NCBI GenBank assembly: GCA_014695325.1 | Contig: JACJNZ010000039.1 | Location: 558,001 to 622,000, forward strand | Length of the DNA: 64,000 nucleotides | Direction: 5' to 3' | From: Cyanobacteria bacterium FACHB-502 | Lineage (GTDB): Bacteria; Cyanobacteriota; Cyanobacteriia; Elainellales; Elainellaceae | Part shown: positions 55,513-63,794 of the stretch, piece after piece | How positions within the stretch are numbered: the stretch's first letter is position 1 | How the letters are laid out: every line of letters starts with the position of its first letter | Position numbers and translations under genes: made by a program | Notes under the pieces: generated by a model | What the model was told of the DNA's origin: nothing | Seen by the model: only the letters and a program-made list of their open reading frames with translations | The model's database searches: none

Positions 55513-56693
55513 CGCTGAGTTGGATCACCCCGGCTGAACGGCTGCAAGCCCTGCCTCCTTACGTCTTTGCTCGACTGGACGAACTGAAAGCCCGCGCCCG
55601 CGAAAAAGGTCTGGACTTGATTGATCTGGGCATGGGCAACCCCGATGGAGCCACCCCAGAACCGATCGTCGAAGCGGCAGTTCAGGCGCTCAAAAATCCG
55701 GCAAACCATGGTTATCCGCCCTTTGAAGGCACGGCAAGCTTTCGTCGCGCCATTACCGACTGGTACTATCGCCGCTACAATGTGGCACTTGACCCGGACG
55801 GTGAGGCACTGCCCCTCCTGGGTTCCAAAGAAGGGCTAGGACATTTGGCGATTGCCTATATCAATCCGGGCGATTTAATCCTGGTTCCCAGTCCGTCTTA
55901 CCCGGTGCATTTTCGGGGTCCGGTGATTGCAGGCGGCAAGATTCATCCGATCGTTCTGTCAGCAGAAAACGACTGGCTGATTGACTTAACCAAGATTCCC
56001 GATGCCGTTGCGGAACAGGCAAAAATTTTCTTTTTCAACTATCCCAGCAACCCTACCACCGCGACTGCCCCCCGCGAATTCTTTGAAGAGATTGTCGCCT
56101 TTGCCCGTCGCTACGAAATTCTGCTGGTTCACGATCAGGCGTATGCAGAGCTGGCGTTTGACGGTTTCCAGCCGACCAGTCTCTTAGAAATTCCGGGCGC
56201 AAAAGATATTAGCGTCGAGTTTCACACCATGTCTAAAACCTACAACATGGCAGGCTGGCGAGTCGGCTTTGTAGTGGGCAATCGCCATGTGATTCAGGGA
56301 CTTCGTACGCTGAAAACCAATCTGGACTACGGCATTTTTGCAGCCCTTCAGGCAGCTGCTGAAACCGCTCTTCAACTTCCGGATCACTATGTGCATGAAG
56401 TTCAGGAGCGCTACCGTACCCGCCGTGATTTCCTGATTCAGGGCTTGGCAGACCTGGGCTGGAACATCCCTAAAACCAAAGCCACGATGTATTTGTGGAT
56501 TCCCTGTCCCTCTGGCATCAGCTCCACTGATTTTGCCCTATCCGTGCTTCAGCAGACGGGCGTCGTTGTCACTCCGGGCAATGCCTTTGGTGCGGGCGGC
56601 GAGGGCTATGTGCGAATTAGCTTGATTGCAGACTGCGATCGGCTTCAGCAAGCACTCGATCGCTTAAAGCAAGCCGGAATCCGCTATTCGTAA
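55509..56693 (+). CDS. Class I/II PLP aminotransferase (LL-DAP aminotransferase/AlaC-like)
   Basis: This 394-residue protein has LIDLGMGNPDGATPEPIVEA, the PLP-phosphate contact region LGSKEGLGHLAIA, NYPSNPTTATAPREFFE and the Schiff-base Lys in FHTMSKTYNMAGWRVGFV. It fits the family that includes LL-diaminopimelate aminotransferases and alanine/aspartate aminotransferases; which activity is right cannot be read. It overlaps the dehydrogenase gene by 4 bp and is followed after one base by the peptidase gene. Confidence 0.88.
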   Translation: MTLSWITPAERLQALPPYVFARLDELKARAREKGLDLIDLGMGNPDGATPEPIVEAAVQALKNPANHGYPPFEGTASFRRAITDWYYRRYNVALDPDGEALPLLGSKEGLGHLAIAYINPGDLILVPSPSYPVHFRGPVIAGGKIHPIVLSAENDWLIDLTKIPDAVAEQAKIFFFNYPSNPTTATAPREFFEEIVAFARRYEILLVHDQAYAELAFDGFQPTSLLEIPGAKDISVEFHTMSKTYNMAGWRVGFVVGNRHVIQGLRTLKTNLDYGIFAALQAAAETALQLPDHYVHEVQERYRTRRDFLIQGLADLGWNIPKTKATMYLWIPCPSGISSTDFALSVLQQTGVVVTPGNAFGAGGEGYVRISLIADCDRLQQALDRLKQAGIRYS

Positions 56694-56694
56694 A

Positions 56695-57753
56695 ATGTCC
56701 TCCTTCGATCGCCTCTTCGACACCATTACCGAACTCGTCCTCTGCCACTCTCCCAGCGGTGCAGAGCAGGAAATCAACGACTATTTACTGCGGCAGTTTG
56801 AAGCACTGGGAATCGAAGCCTGGATCGATGCGGCGGATAATGTGATCGCGAAAATTTCAGCAGGTTCCAATGGGGATTCTGCTGAGGCAAAGCGATCGAT
56901 TGCCATCACCGCCCACAAAGACGAGATCGGCGGCATTGTGAAATCGATTGAATTAGACGGGCGGCTGCACGTTCGCAGGTTGGGCGGCGCGTATCCCTGG
57001 GTTTATGGCGAAGGCGTGGTTGATATTTTGGGCGATCGATCGACGGTGAGCGGCATTCTCAGCTTTGGGTCGCGTCATGTGTCGCACGAGTCCCCTCAGA
57101 AGGCATTGCAGGAAGATAAGCCCCTGACCTGGGAAGCTGCCTGGGTTGAAACCAAACGATCTGCGGCAGAGCTGGCGGAGACGGGTGTGCGACCAGGAAC
57201 GCGAGTGGTCATCGGAAAACATCGCAAGCAGCCTTTTCGCCTGAACGACTACATCGCCAGCTACACACTGGACAACAAAGCCTCGATCGCCATTCTGCTG
57301 TCCCTGGCGGAGACGCTCAAGCAGCCTGCAATGGATGTGTATCTGGTGGCTTCTGCCAAAGAAGAAGTTGGGGCGATCGGTGCAATGTATTTCACCCAAA
57401 AACAGTCTTTAGATGCCCTGATTGCTCTCGAAATCTGCCCCCTCTCGGCGGAATACCCGATCGAAGACGGTACAACCCCCGTGTTGCTGGTGCAGGATAG
57501 CTACGGCATTTATGATGAAGCCCTCAACGCCCAGCTTCTACAAGCTGCCGATCGCCAGAATCTCTCGCTGCAAATGGCAGTTCTGAGCGGGTTTGGCAGC
57601 GATGGCTCGATCGCGATGAAATTTGGTCATGTGCCCCGTGCTGCCTGTCTCAGCTTTCCGACACAAAACACGCACGGTTATGAGATTGCCCATCTGGGCG
57701 CGATCGACCACTGTGTGGCGGTGCTGCGATCGTTCTGTGAATCTCAACGATGA
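56695..57753 (+). CDS. M42-family metallo-aminopeptidase
   Basis: This 352-residue protein has AHKDEIGGIV (first metal-ligand His and Asp), LDNKASIAILLSLAETL (bridging Asp), SAKEEVGAIGAMYF (catalytic and ligand Glu) and FPTQNTHGYEIAHL (last ligand His). This is the M42 glutamyl/tetrahedral aminopeptidase pattern. It probably trims peptides in the cytoplasm. It starts one base after the aminotransferase stop, making a three-gene operon with that enzyme and the GldA-like dehydrogenase. Confidence 0.9.
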   Translation: MSSFDRLFDTITELVLCHSPSGAEQEINDYLLRQFEALGIEAWIDAADNVIAKISAGSNGDSAEAKRSIAITAHKDEIGGIVKSIELDGRLHVRRLGGAYPWVYGEGVVDILGDRSTVSGILSFGSRHVSHESPQKALQEDKPLTWEAAWVETKRSAAELAETGVRPGTRVVIGKHRKQPFRLNDYIASYTLDNKASIAILLSLAETLKQPAMDVYLVASAKEEVGAIGAMYFTQKQSLDALIALEICPLSAEYPIEDGTTPVLLVQDSYGIYDEALNAQLLQAADRQNLSLQMAVLSGFGSDGSIAMKFGHVPRAACLSFPTQNTHGYEIAHLGAIDHCVAVLRSFCESQR

Positions 57754-57879
57754 ATCTCTGGCATAAATTGTTATTTAAATCGTGAGGGGAAATCCTCCAG
57801 GGGGCTGTTTCTGCCTCGGCTACAATTCTCTAGAATGAAGGCAATTTTAATTCCTTGCGAACCGCATCGCTAAGTGCTT

Positions 57880-58356
57880 ATGGTTACAACCGTTGCAGAT
57901 GTTATGACCGCAGATCCAATCGTGGTCAAGCCAGAAACACCGCTTAATGAAGCGATTCAAATTCTGGCAGAGAAACGAATCAGCGGTCTGCCTGTGGTTA
58001 ACGACAGCGGCAGTCTGGTGGGCGTTATTTCTGAAACTGACCTGATGTGGCAGGAAACCGGAGCTACCCCACCCGCTTATATCAAAATTTTGGACAGCGT
58101 CATTTATCTGGAAAATCCTGCCCGCTACGAGCGCGAACTGCACAAAGCCCTGGGGCAAACGGTCGGCGAAGTTATGACCGATCGCGATATTGTCACGATC
58201 AAGCCCGACAAATCCTTGCGCGAGGCAGCTCAGCTCATGCACGATCGCAGCGTTCATCGATTGCCCGTACTCAGCAACGACGGTAAATTAATTGGCATTC
58301 TCACCCGCGGCGACATTGTGCGCTTTATGGCAGCGCAGCAGGGTATGGGAGAATAG
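57880..58356 (+). CDS. CBS-domain pair protein
   Basis: A 158-residue product is read from the ATG at 57880 (a GTG at 57874 is also in frame). It has CBS repeat 1 at [38 protein letters not shown] (key part [10 protein letters not shown]) and repeat 2 at [39 protein letters not shown] (key part [10 protein letters not shown]). The two repeats form a Bateman module that binds adenosyl nucleotides and would sense energy state or redox. No other domain is attached. It precedes nblB by 28 bases and may share a transcript with it. Confidence 0.88.
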   Translation: MVTTVADVMTADPIVVKPETPLNEAIQILAEKRISGLPVVNDSGSLVGVISETDLMWQETGATPPAYIKILDSVIYLENPARYERELHKALGQTVGEVMTDRDIVTIKPDKSLREAAQLMHDRSVHRLPVLSNDGKLIGILTRGDIVRFMAAQQGMGE

Positions 58357-58384
58357 CTAAAAACTCAAAATTGACGATTAAAAA

Positions 58385-59047
58385 ATGAGCGTTACCCCCG
58401 AATCTGTTCAGGAGCTTTTAAGTTCAGAAGACTTTGGACATCGGTTGAGCGGTGTCAATCAACTTCGTCAGATCGAACCGTCGATCGCCTTTGACCTGAT
58501 CCAGCCGCTGGTGGTCGATCGCAATGTACGAGTGCGATATGCGGCAGTGAGCCAGCTTTCGAGCTTGGGGCGACAAAATCCCTCCACAGCGCTCGAAATT
58601 CTACGTCGTGCCCTCACCGAAGACCCTGAACCCGATGTGCAAGCAGCAGCCGCAGACTCAATCGGTGCATTAAAGCTAACAGAAGCATTCAATGATCTTC
58701 AGCAGCTTTACCATCGCTCCTCAGAGTGGCTGGTGCAGTTCAGCGTGATTGCGGCACTGGGCGAACTGGGTGACCCGCAATCGTTTGATCTGCTCCAAAC
58801 CGCTCTCCAATCCGAGAATGAACTGGTAAAAACGGCAGCGATCGGCTCGCTTGGGGAATTGGGAGACGATCGGGCAGTTAACTTACTTCTACCCTATATC
58901 TCAGATTCAGACTGGCAAATTCGCTACCGAGTGGCTCAAGCACTCAGCCGTTTCAATCATCCTGAAGCGCGGTCTGCACTGGGGCGGCTTGCTCAGGACG
59001 AGATGCAGGCAGTCGCTCAGGAAGCTCAGAGCTATCTGGCAAAGTAG
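58385..59047 (+). CDS. nblB: NblB-like HEAT-repeat protein of phycobilisome degradation
   Basis: This 220-residue protein begins MSVTPESVQELLSSEDFGHR and is built from HEAT/PBS-lyase repeats, for example VRVRYAAVSQLSSLG, PDVQAAAADSIGALK, LVQFSVIAALGELGD and LVKTAAIGSLGELGD. Length and opening match cyanobacterial NblB. NblB helps remove chromophores during the breakdown of phycobilisomes under nutrient stress; related CpcE/F lyases have similar repeats, so a lyase subunit is a possible alternative. Confidence 0.85.
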   Translation: MSVTPESVQELLSSEDFGHRLSGVNQLRQIEPSIAFDLIQPLVVDRNVRVRYAAVSQLSSLGRQNPSTALEILRRALTEDPEPDVQAAAADSIGALKLTEAFNDLQQLYHRSSEWLVQFSVIAALGELGDPQSFDLLQTALQSENELVKTAAIGSLGELGDDRAVNLLLPYISDSDWQIRYRVAQALSRFNHPEARSALGRLAQDEMQAVAQEAQSYLAK

Positions 59048-59110
59048 ACTGGGTCAATTCTTAGCAGGATCGCAATCTTGTAGGGTGGCAATGGCTTATT
59101 ACCGATCTGT

Positions 59111-59142
59111 TTAATCACTCGTAGAATTAATCAGTCGTAGCA
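59111..59142. repeat. 16-bp tandem duplication
   Basis: TTAATCACTCGTAGAA is followed by TTAATCAGTCGTAGCA. Confidence 0.8.
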
Positions 59143-59152
59143 GTCCTGCCTT

Positions 59153-59187
59153 GCCCCCAAGTTCCTAATGCTGGGGGACTTTGAAAT
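59153..59187 (+). repeat. Cyanobacterial intergenic repeat copy
   Basis: GCCCCCAAGTTCCTAATGCT followed by GGGGGACTTTGAAAT. It resembles the copies at 13098 and 19759. Confidence 0.6.
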
Positions 59188-59293
59188 TCGGAAGAGTAGG
59201 GTTCTCCCAAGGGTGGCTACCGTATACAATCATCTGTGGATTGCCCTCCCAATTTTGTTAGCCTTTCAACCTCATGCTGGAGGCTTTCCACTG

Positions 59294-59325
59294 CTCAAAG
59301 TTCCCCATTTATAGAAGATTTAGGA
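59294..59325 (-). repeat. Cyanobacterial intergenic repeat, reverse copy
   Basis: CTCAAAGTTCCCCATTTATA followed by GAAGATTTAGGA is the reverse orientation of the copy at 59153. The pair forms a potential inverted repeat about 105 bp apart. Confidence 0.5.
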
Positions 59326-59360
59326 AGCTGCAACGCAAACTTCCTCTCACCCATCAAAAC

Positions 59361-60227
59361 TTAGACAAGTGACATCGATCGCATTTGCTGACGGTAGTTC
59401 AGGTAATCGTTGGCTGTAATAGTTTTGTTACAAAGTTTTAAATAAACCTCATTGACCCAGGGAATATCCGTCTGAACGTCTTTTGATCGATCACCATGAT
59501 GATAATGCTCAGTTTGAACCACAGCTGCTGCTTTCTCAGCGAGAGAAACATTCAGTGATAGTGCAGTGACAAGCTGGACAACTTCTTCTAACGAAAACTG
59601 CATCAAACGATCATAGTTCAGGAGGTGAAGCGGATAACGTCGTGTGAAATAGACTGCTGCTAGATTAAATTGAAGCCAAAGATGCAGATGTTGATCGATC
59701 GTCCACCCTTCCCATTGATGAAATAACTTCTGATTTGAGTGTAGAAATCCAGCGGGCGATCGAAACGGTTGAACAACCTGAATTGAATAGCCTCGCGCTA
59801 GCAAAACAGGCTCCCAGATGGGAAACGTGAGTGAAATTCTTGGATCTTTAATACCGATGATGAAGTCTTGCGAATCTGCTGCTGCGATCGGCTTGAAAGG
59901 GAAACTGGTTCGCACCACCTGATCGTGCCATTCATTCTGAATCAATCGATGAATGTCTGCCTGAATCGCCTGAATCTGCGGCTGGATTTTAGGAGCCATA
60001 AAGTCAGCTTCGAGTGGCAGAAAAAAATCGATGTACTGATGACCGATCGCCTTCACAATCTGATTATTCAGTTCGTTTACCCATGGCAACTCAAAGAAGA
60101 TCGGATTGTGATCAAACTGAATAAATCGATCGCGGTCTCCAAACTGCACGCTAAGTTCTGACAGTACATGGCTGGTGACAGAAGTGCCGCTGCGCTGTGC
60201 CCCTAAAACAAAAATTGCCCGCTTCAT
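59361..60227 (-). CDS. Sulfotransferase-family protein
   Basis: This 288-residue protein starts MKRAIFVLGAQRSGTSVTSH, the 5'-phosphosulfate-binding loop of PAPS-dependent sulfotransferases. The later residues (QVVQPFRSPAGFLHSNQKLF, which contains the PAPS-3'-phosphate Arg/Ser region in degenerate form) fit the family. The substrate is unknown and the reaction could be on a lipid, sugar or other small molecule. It stands alone between repeat-rich intergenic DNA and the signalling genes. Confidence 0.82.
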   Translation of the reverse strand: MKRAIFVLGAQRSGTSVTSHVLSELSVQFGDRDRFIQFDHNPIFFELPWVNELNNQIVKAIGHQYIDFFLPLEADFMAPKIQPQIQAIQADIHRLIQNEWHDQVVRTSFPFKPIAAADSQDFIIGIKDPRISLTFPIWEPVLLARGYSIQVVQPFRSPAGFLHSNQKLFHQWEGWTIDQHLHLWLQFNLAAVYFTRRYPLHLLNYDRLMQFSLEEVVQLVTALSLNVSLAEKAAAVVQTEHYHHGDRSKDVQTDIPWVNEVYLKLCNKTITANDYLNYRQQMRSMSLV

Positions 60228-60335
60228 CAGTTCTGTAAGAGAAAAACAGATTTTCTCACAGCATAGGCAGACTGTTCAGGATTTGAGTATCTGCTCAAAG
60301 AAGGAGCTTGCTTTGCAGAATAACCGTCGGCAACT

Positions 60336-60776
60336 TTAGCTGTTGACTGACACCACTTCGCGTTCTGGCAACGTTGTCTCTAGCCTCAGGCAATTGCGCC
60401 CGTTCACCCGCAGCCGGTACTCAACTCGATCCATCAAACGATTGAGAATCAGCCAGCCATAGCCCCCTTCCTGCTTATCTTGAGGAATTGGCGGCAAATA
60501 GGTTGAAAGGTCAAATCCCTGCCCGTGATCCCAAATTTCGAGTTGTAGGTTTCGTGCTTTCAGTTCGACCTTGATCATGACAGGCAGATCGGGCTGACCC
60601 TGATGAGCATGACGGACAACATTGGAGTAAGCTTCGACCAGAGCCAGCCGCAGCCGACAAGAGTGACGCTGCCAATCAACCTGTTCCTCAAGCTCCAGTG
60701 CGAGAGAATTCAGCAGCCAGTTCTCAATAATTGTTAGAAATCTCAAGTCGCTGGGAACTTGAATCTCGGTTCTCAT
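60336..60776 (-). CDS. RsbW-like anti-sigma-factor serine/threonine kinase
   Basis: This 146-residue protein has the GHKL ATPase boxes in order: N box EAYSNVVRHAHQ, G1 box EIWDHGQGFDL and G2 box GGYGWLILNRLMDRVEY. It starts three bases after the stop of the PP2C gene, so the two are one operon. In the partner-switching scheme, such a kinase phosphorylates a STAS-domain antagonist that the phosphatase reverses; no STAS gene is visible nearby. Confidence 0.88.
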   Translation of the reverse strand: MRTEIQVPSDLRFLTIIENWLLNSLALELEEQVDWQRHSCRLRLALVEAYSNVVRHAHQGQPDLPVMIKVELKARNLQLEIWDHGQGFDLSTYLPPIPQDKQEGGYGWLILNRLMDRVEYRLRVNGRNCLRLETTLPEREVVSVNS

Positions 60777-60779
60777 ACG

Positions 60780-62516
60780 CTAAAGCACCTCCAGAGTAAG
60801 TAGCGTTTGGTCGTCGTCCTGCACTGGGCAGTGACCGCGAATTTCTGCTAAAACATCGCCCAGATCAAAAGACGATCGCTGACGCAGGATCTCCCAAAGT
60901 CCGGCTGACCGCAGCAGCGGCAGAGCACTAGGAAAATCGCTGGCTCCAGGAGAACTGCTTTGGATTGCGGTGTCGCTCAACTCAGCTTCTGTAATGCCAT
61001 CGCTCACCAGCAGCACCACGTCGCCCGGATTGAGCATTTGCCGGCCAGACTCGGCCTGCCAAAGCGGCAAGATGCCCAGCGGCACACTCCGTACTTTGAG
61101 ATAGGTGGGTGCAGTTTCCTCCTGTCGCGATCGAGACCAGACGATCGGATAGACATGACCCGCATTCGCATAAACAAACTCTCCCGTTTCTGGGGTGTAG
61201 CAGCCGATCGCGATCGTGATCAGGCAACTGCTGCCAACTAGCTCTTGAAACAGGCTGTGGTTTAACTTTTGCAGCACTTCATCCGGCGTGGGCAGCATGT
61301 CTTGGCTCAGTTCTCGCCGCAGCAGCGAAATCGCGCTTGCCATTAGCAGGGCTGCCGGAACACCTTTGCCAGAAACATCGCCCACTGCGATCCATACATG
61401 ACCGTCGGGATGCTCGTACACCTCAAAAAAGTCACCGCCGATCTCCTGCGCCGGAATCGTTACCGCCTGGACTCTTGCCTGCTCTAGTTCCGGTAGGGTT
61501 TGCCGCAGTAGACTCGCCTGCACCTGCCGGGCAATGGCAAGCTGCGATCGCATCTGTTCAGTTTGAACCTGAAGCTGCTGATAAAGCTTTGCCTGAGAGA
61601 GGGCTAGGGCGACCTGTGCCGCGACCGTCTCAATTAAATCAAGGTCTTCGTTTGACCAGGCATTTTTGCCAAGCAATCGCAGAACCGCAAGCCGCTCCTG
61701 AGCATTGCGAGGATCGCAGAGGGGTACGGTGAGCACGTAGACGTTTCCCGCTGCCGAAGACAGAATCTCTGGCTGGATACCACTGGTTTCCTCGCTCAAA
61801 GACAGCCCGTGAGGCGATGCCACTGAGAATGATTTCAGGGATGTTTCTGAGAATTCTTCTGAGAGAAAGTCTGAAAACGTTTGTGGAAAACAAAACGGCA
61901 TTAGATCAGCTTTTTCTTCTGGATCACCTTCAGGCGTTGGGGAACTTTCAACGGCATCCACCGGGTACAGCAAACAGGCATCTACGGCAAAGGTAGTATA
62001 AAAGGTACGGACGATCGCCTGCAAAATAGCACGGTAATCCAGCGATTCGCGAATGGCAGACATGACCTCATTCAGGGCAGATTCACGTCGCAGGGAACGA
62101 TGCAGTTCGGCAGTTCTTTGTTTGACAACCTGATAAATTTCGCCCGCCTGCTGCACCGTTTGCCGCAGTTCCTCTGGGTCCCAGGGCTTGGTGATGTATT
62201 TAAAGACCTTGCTGCAATTGATAGCTCCAACCAGATCCTGCACATCGCTATAGCCTGTGAGCAGGATTCGCATCGTATCGGGAAAGCGATCGACTGTTTT
62301 GCTCAAAAAATCGGTGCCGTTCATTCGCGGCATTCGCTGATCAGAAATAATCACCGCCATTTCGCCCGCTTCGTCCAGCAGTTGAAGGGCTTCTAGCGCA
62401 CTATTTGCCCGATACACCGTAAACGATCGCCGAAAGGTGCGATCCAGCAAATCAAGATTATCGGATTCATCATCCACAATCATTAACGGCAGCTTACCCG
62501 ACGCAGAATGAGTCAT
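60780..62516 (-). CDS. Response regulator-GAF-PP2C (SpoIIE/RsbU-like) phosphatase
   Basis: A 578-residue product is read from the ATG at 62516. The N-terminal receiver (residues 10-130) has LMIVDDESDNLDLLD, IISDQRMPRMNG (phosphoacceptor Asp) and ITKPWDPEEL. A linker with a GAF-like domain (residues 160-320) follows. The C-terminal phosphatase has EIGGDFFEVY, WIAVGDVSGKGVPAALLMA and LVSDGITEA with the metal-binding Asp residues. It likely dephosphorylates an anti-sigma antagonist when its receiver is phosphorylated. It is co-transcribed with the RsbW-like kinase. Confidence 0.92.
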   Translation of the reverse strand: MTHSASGKLPLMIVDDESDNLDLLDRTFRRSFTVYRANSALEALQLLDEAGEMAVIISDQRMPRMNGTDFLSKTVDRFPDTMRILLTGYSDVQDLVGAINCSKVFKYITKPWDPEELRQTVQQAGEIYQVVKQRTAELHRSLRRESALNEVMSAIRESLDYRAILQAIVRTFYTTFAVDACLLYPVDAVESSPTPEGDPEEKADLMPFCFPQTFSDFLSEEFSETSLKSFSVASPHGLSLSEETSGIQPEILSSAAGNVYVLTVPLCDPRNAQERLAVLRLLGKNAWSNEDLDLIETVAAQVALALSQAKLYQQLQVQTEQMRSQLAIARQVQASLLRQTLPELEQARVQAVTIPAQEIGGDFFEVYEHPDGHVWIAVGDVSGKGVPAALLMASAISLLRRELSQDMLPTPDEVLQKLNHSLFQELVGSSCLITIAIGCYTPETGEFVYANAGHVYPIVWSRSRQEETAPTYLKVRSVPLGILPLWQAESGRQMLNPGDVVLLVSDGITEAELSDTAIQSSSPGASDFPSALPLLRSAGLWEILRQRSSFDLGDVLAEIRGHCPVQDDDQTLLTLEVL

Positions 62517-62845
62517 GAAATCAGGACACAAAATGGAAACTTAACTGCGATTGTGCCCAGGATTAGTCCAGCACTAACACCAGCACGAACAGAGCGAGGT
62601 CAGGGTTTCATGGCTGCTCTTGAAATCGCTGTCCCTTGAACTCTGCTGGCAACCGTATGGGATAATGCTAAACAATCTAAAAAATGGGACAGTCGGGTTG
62701 TCTGGGGTCTCCTGATAGGGTCTATAGCAATCCTTTATGGAGGTTGAACAGGGTGCAGGCATTCTACCCCTGCGCGGGAACAAGGCTTCTACACCCTCTG
62801 TTCAAAGCTATGATGTGAACGCTATAGGAGTTAGGGTTTAGGACG
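62517..62845. other. Intergenic region before ilvE
   Basis: This divergent region between the phosphatase gene and ilvE contains no supported gene. The right-hand third is occupied by the nested hairpin element at 62722-62827. Confidence 0.5.
62722..62827. repeat. Nested hairpin element upstream of ilvE
   Basis: CTATAGC at 62722-62728 pairs with GCTATAG at 62821-62827. TTGAACAG (62744-62751) pairs with CTGTTCAA (62798-62805), extended by GGTG / CACC. GCAGG (62755-62759) pairs with CCTGC (62769-62773). The result is a compound hairpin ending 19 bases before the ilvE start. It could be a MITE-like remnant or a leader RNA structure. Confidence 0.65.
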
Positions 62846-63760
62846 ATGCACAACTTTTTGCCGATCGCATATTTTCAAAACCAATTTGTGCCGTTTACCG
62901 ATGCGAAGATTTCGATCGCAACGCATGCGTTGCACTACGGTACAGGCGCGTTCGGCGGGCTGCGCGGCATTCCTGATCCCCAAAATCCTGATCAAGTGCT
63001 GCTGTTTCGGCTCGATCGCCACTGTCAACGCCTCAGCAACAGTGCTCGCTTCCTGCACTACGACCTTCCCGCCGATAAAATTCAGAGTATCATTATCGAT
63101 TTCGTTAGAAAGAATCAGCCGCGCACTTCGTTTTATATTCGTCCGTTTGTTTACACTTCTGATCTGGGCATTGCCCCTCGCCTGCACAATATTGACAAAG
63201 ACTTTTTTGTGTACGGCTTAGAGTTGGGCGATTACCTGTCCCCCGAAGGGGTGACCTGTCGGATTAGCTCATGGCATCGTCAGGAAGACCGCAGCCTGCC
63301 TCTGCGCGGCAAAGTGAGCGGTGCGTATATCACCTCCTCCCTGGCAAAAACCGAAGCAGTGGATTCTGGCTTTGATGAGGCCATTTTACTCAACTCTCAG
63401 GGCAAAGTCAGCGAAGCATCTGGCATGAATATCTTCGTAGTGCGAAATGGAACCATTATTTCTCCTGGCTTCGATCAGGACATCCTGGAGGGTATTACCC
63501 GCGATAGCGTGCTGACGATCGCCCGTAATTTTGGCATTCCCGTCGTTGAACGACCGGTTGATAAAACTGAACTGTTCATCGCTGATGAAGTCTTCCTGAG
63601 CGGCACGGCTGCAAAAGTTGCGCCTGTCTCCAGAATCGAAAACTATAAGCTGCCTGTCGATCGCCCCATCACCCTGAAACTAAGAGAAAAACTGACTGCC
63701 ATCACTGAAAATCGCGCTCCAGAGTATCAAGATTGGGTGTTTCCGGTTTCGATCGCGTGA
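62846..63760 (+). CDS. ilvE: Branched-chain-amino-acid aminotransferase
   Basis: This 304-residue protein has the fold-type IV signatures ALHYGTGAFGGLRG, RLSNSARFLHYD, RGKVSGAYITSSLAKTEAVD with the PLP Lys, and SEASGMNIFVVRNG. It performs the last step of leucine, isoleucine and valine synthesis. The start is the ATG at 62846. It lies just beyond the hairpin element and is followed by a four-helix-bundle gene on the same strand. Confidence 0.95.
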   Translation: MHNFLPIAYFQNQFVPFTDAKISIATHALHYGTGAFGGLRGIPDPQNPDQVLLFRLDRHCQRLSNSARFLHYDLPADKIQSIIIDFVRKNQPRTSFYIRPFVYTSDLGIAPRLHNIDKDFFVYGLELGDYLSPEGVTCRISSWHRQEDRSLPLRGKVSGAYITSSLAKTEAVDSGFDEAILLNSQGKVSEASGMNIFVVRNGTIISPGFDQDILEGITRDSVLTIARNFGIPVVERPVDKTELFIADEVFLSGTAAKVAPVSRIENYKLPVDRPITLKLREKLTAITENRAPEYQDWVFPVSIA

Positions 63761-63794
63761 TTGTTATGAATCCTGACCGCTATCGAAGCAGCGT

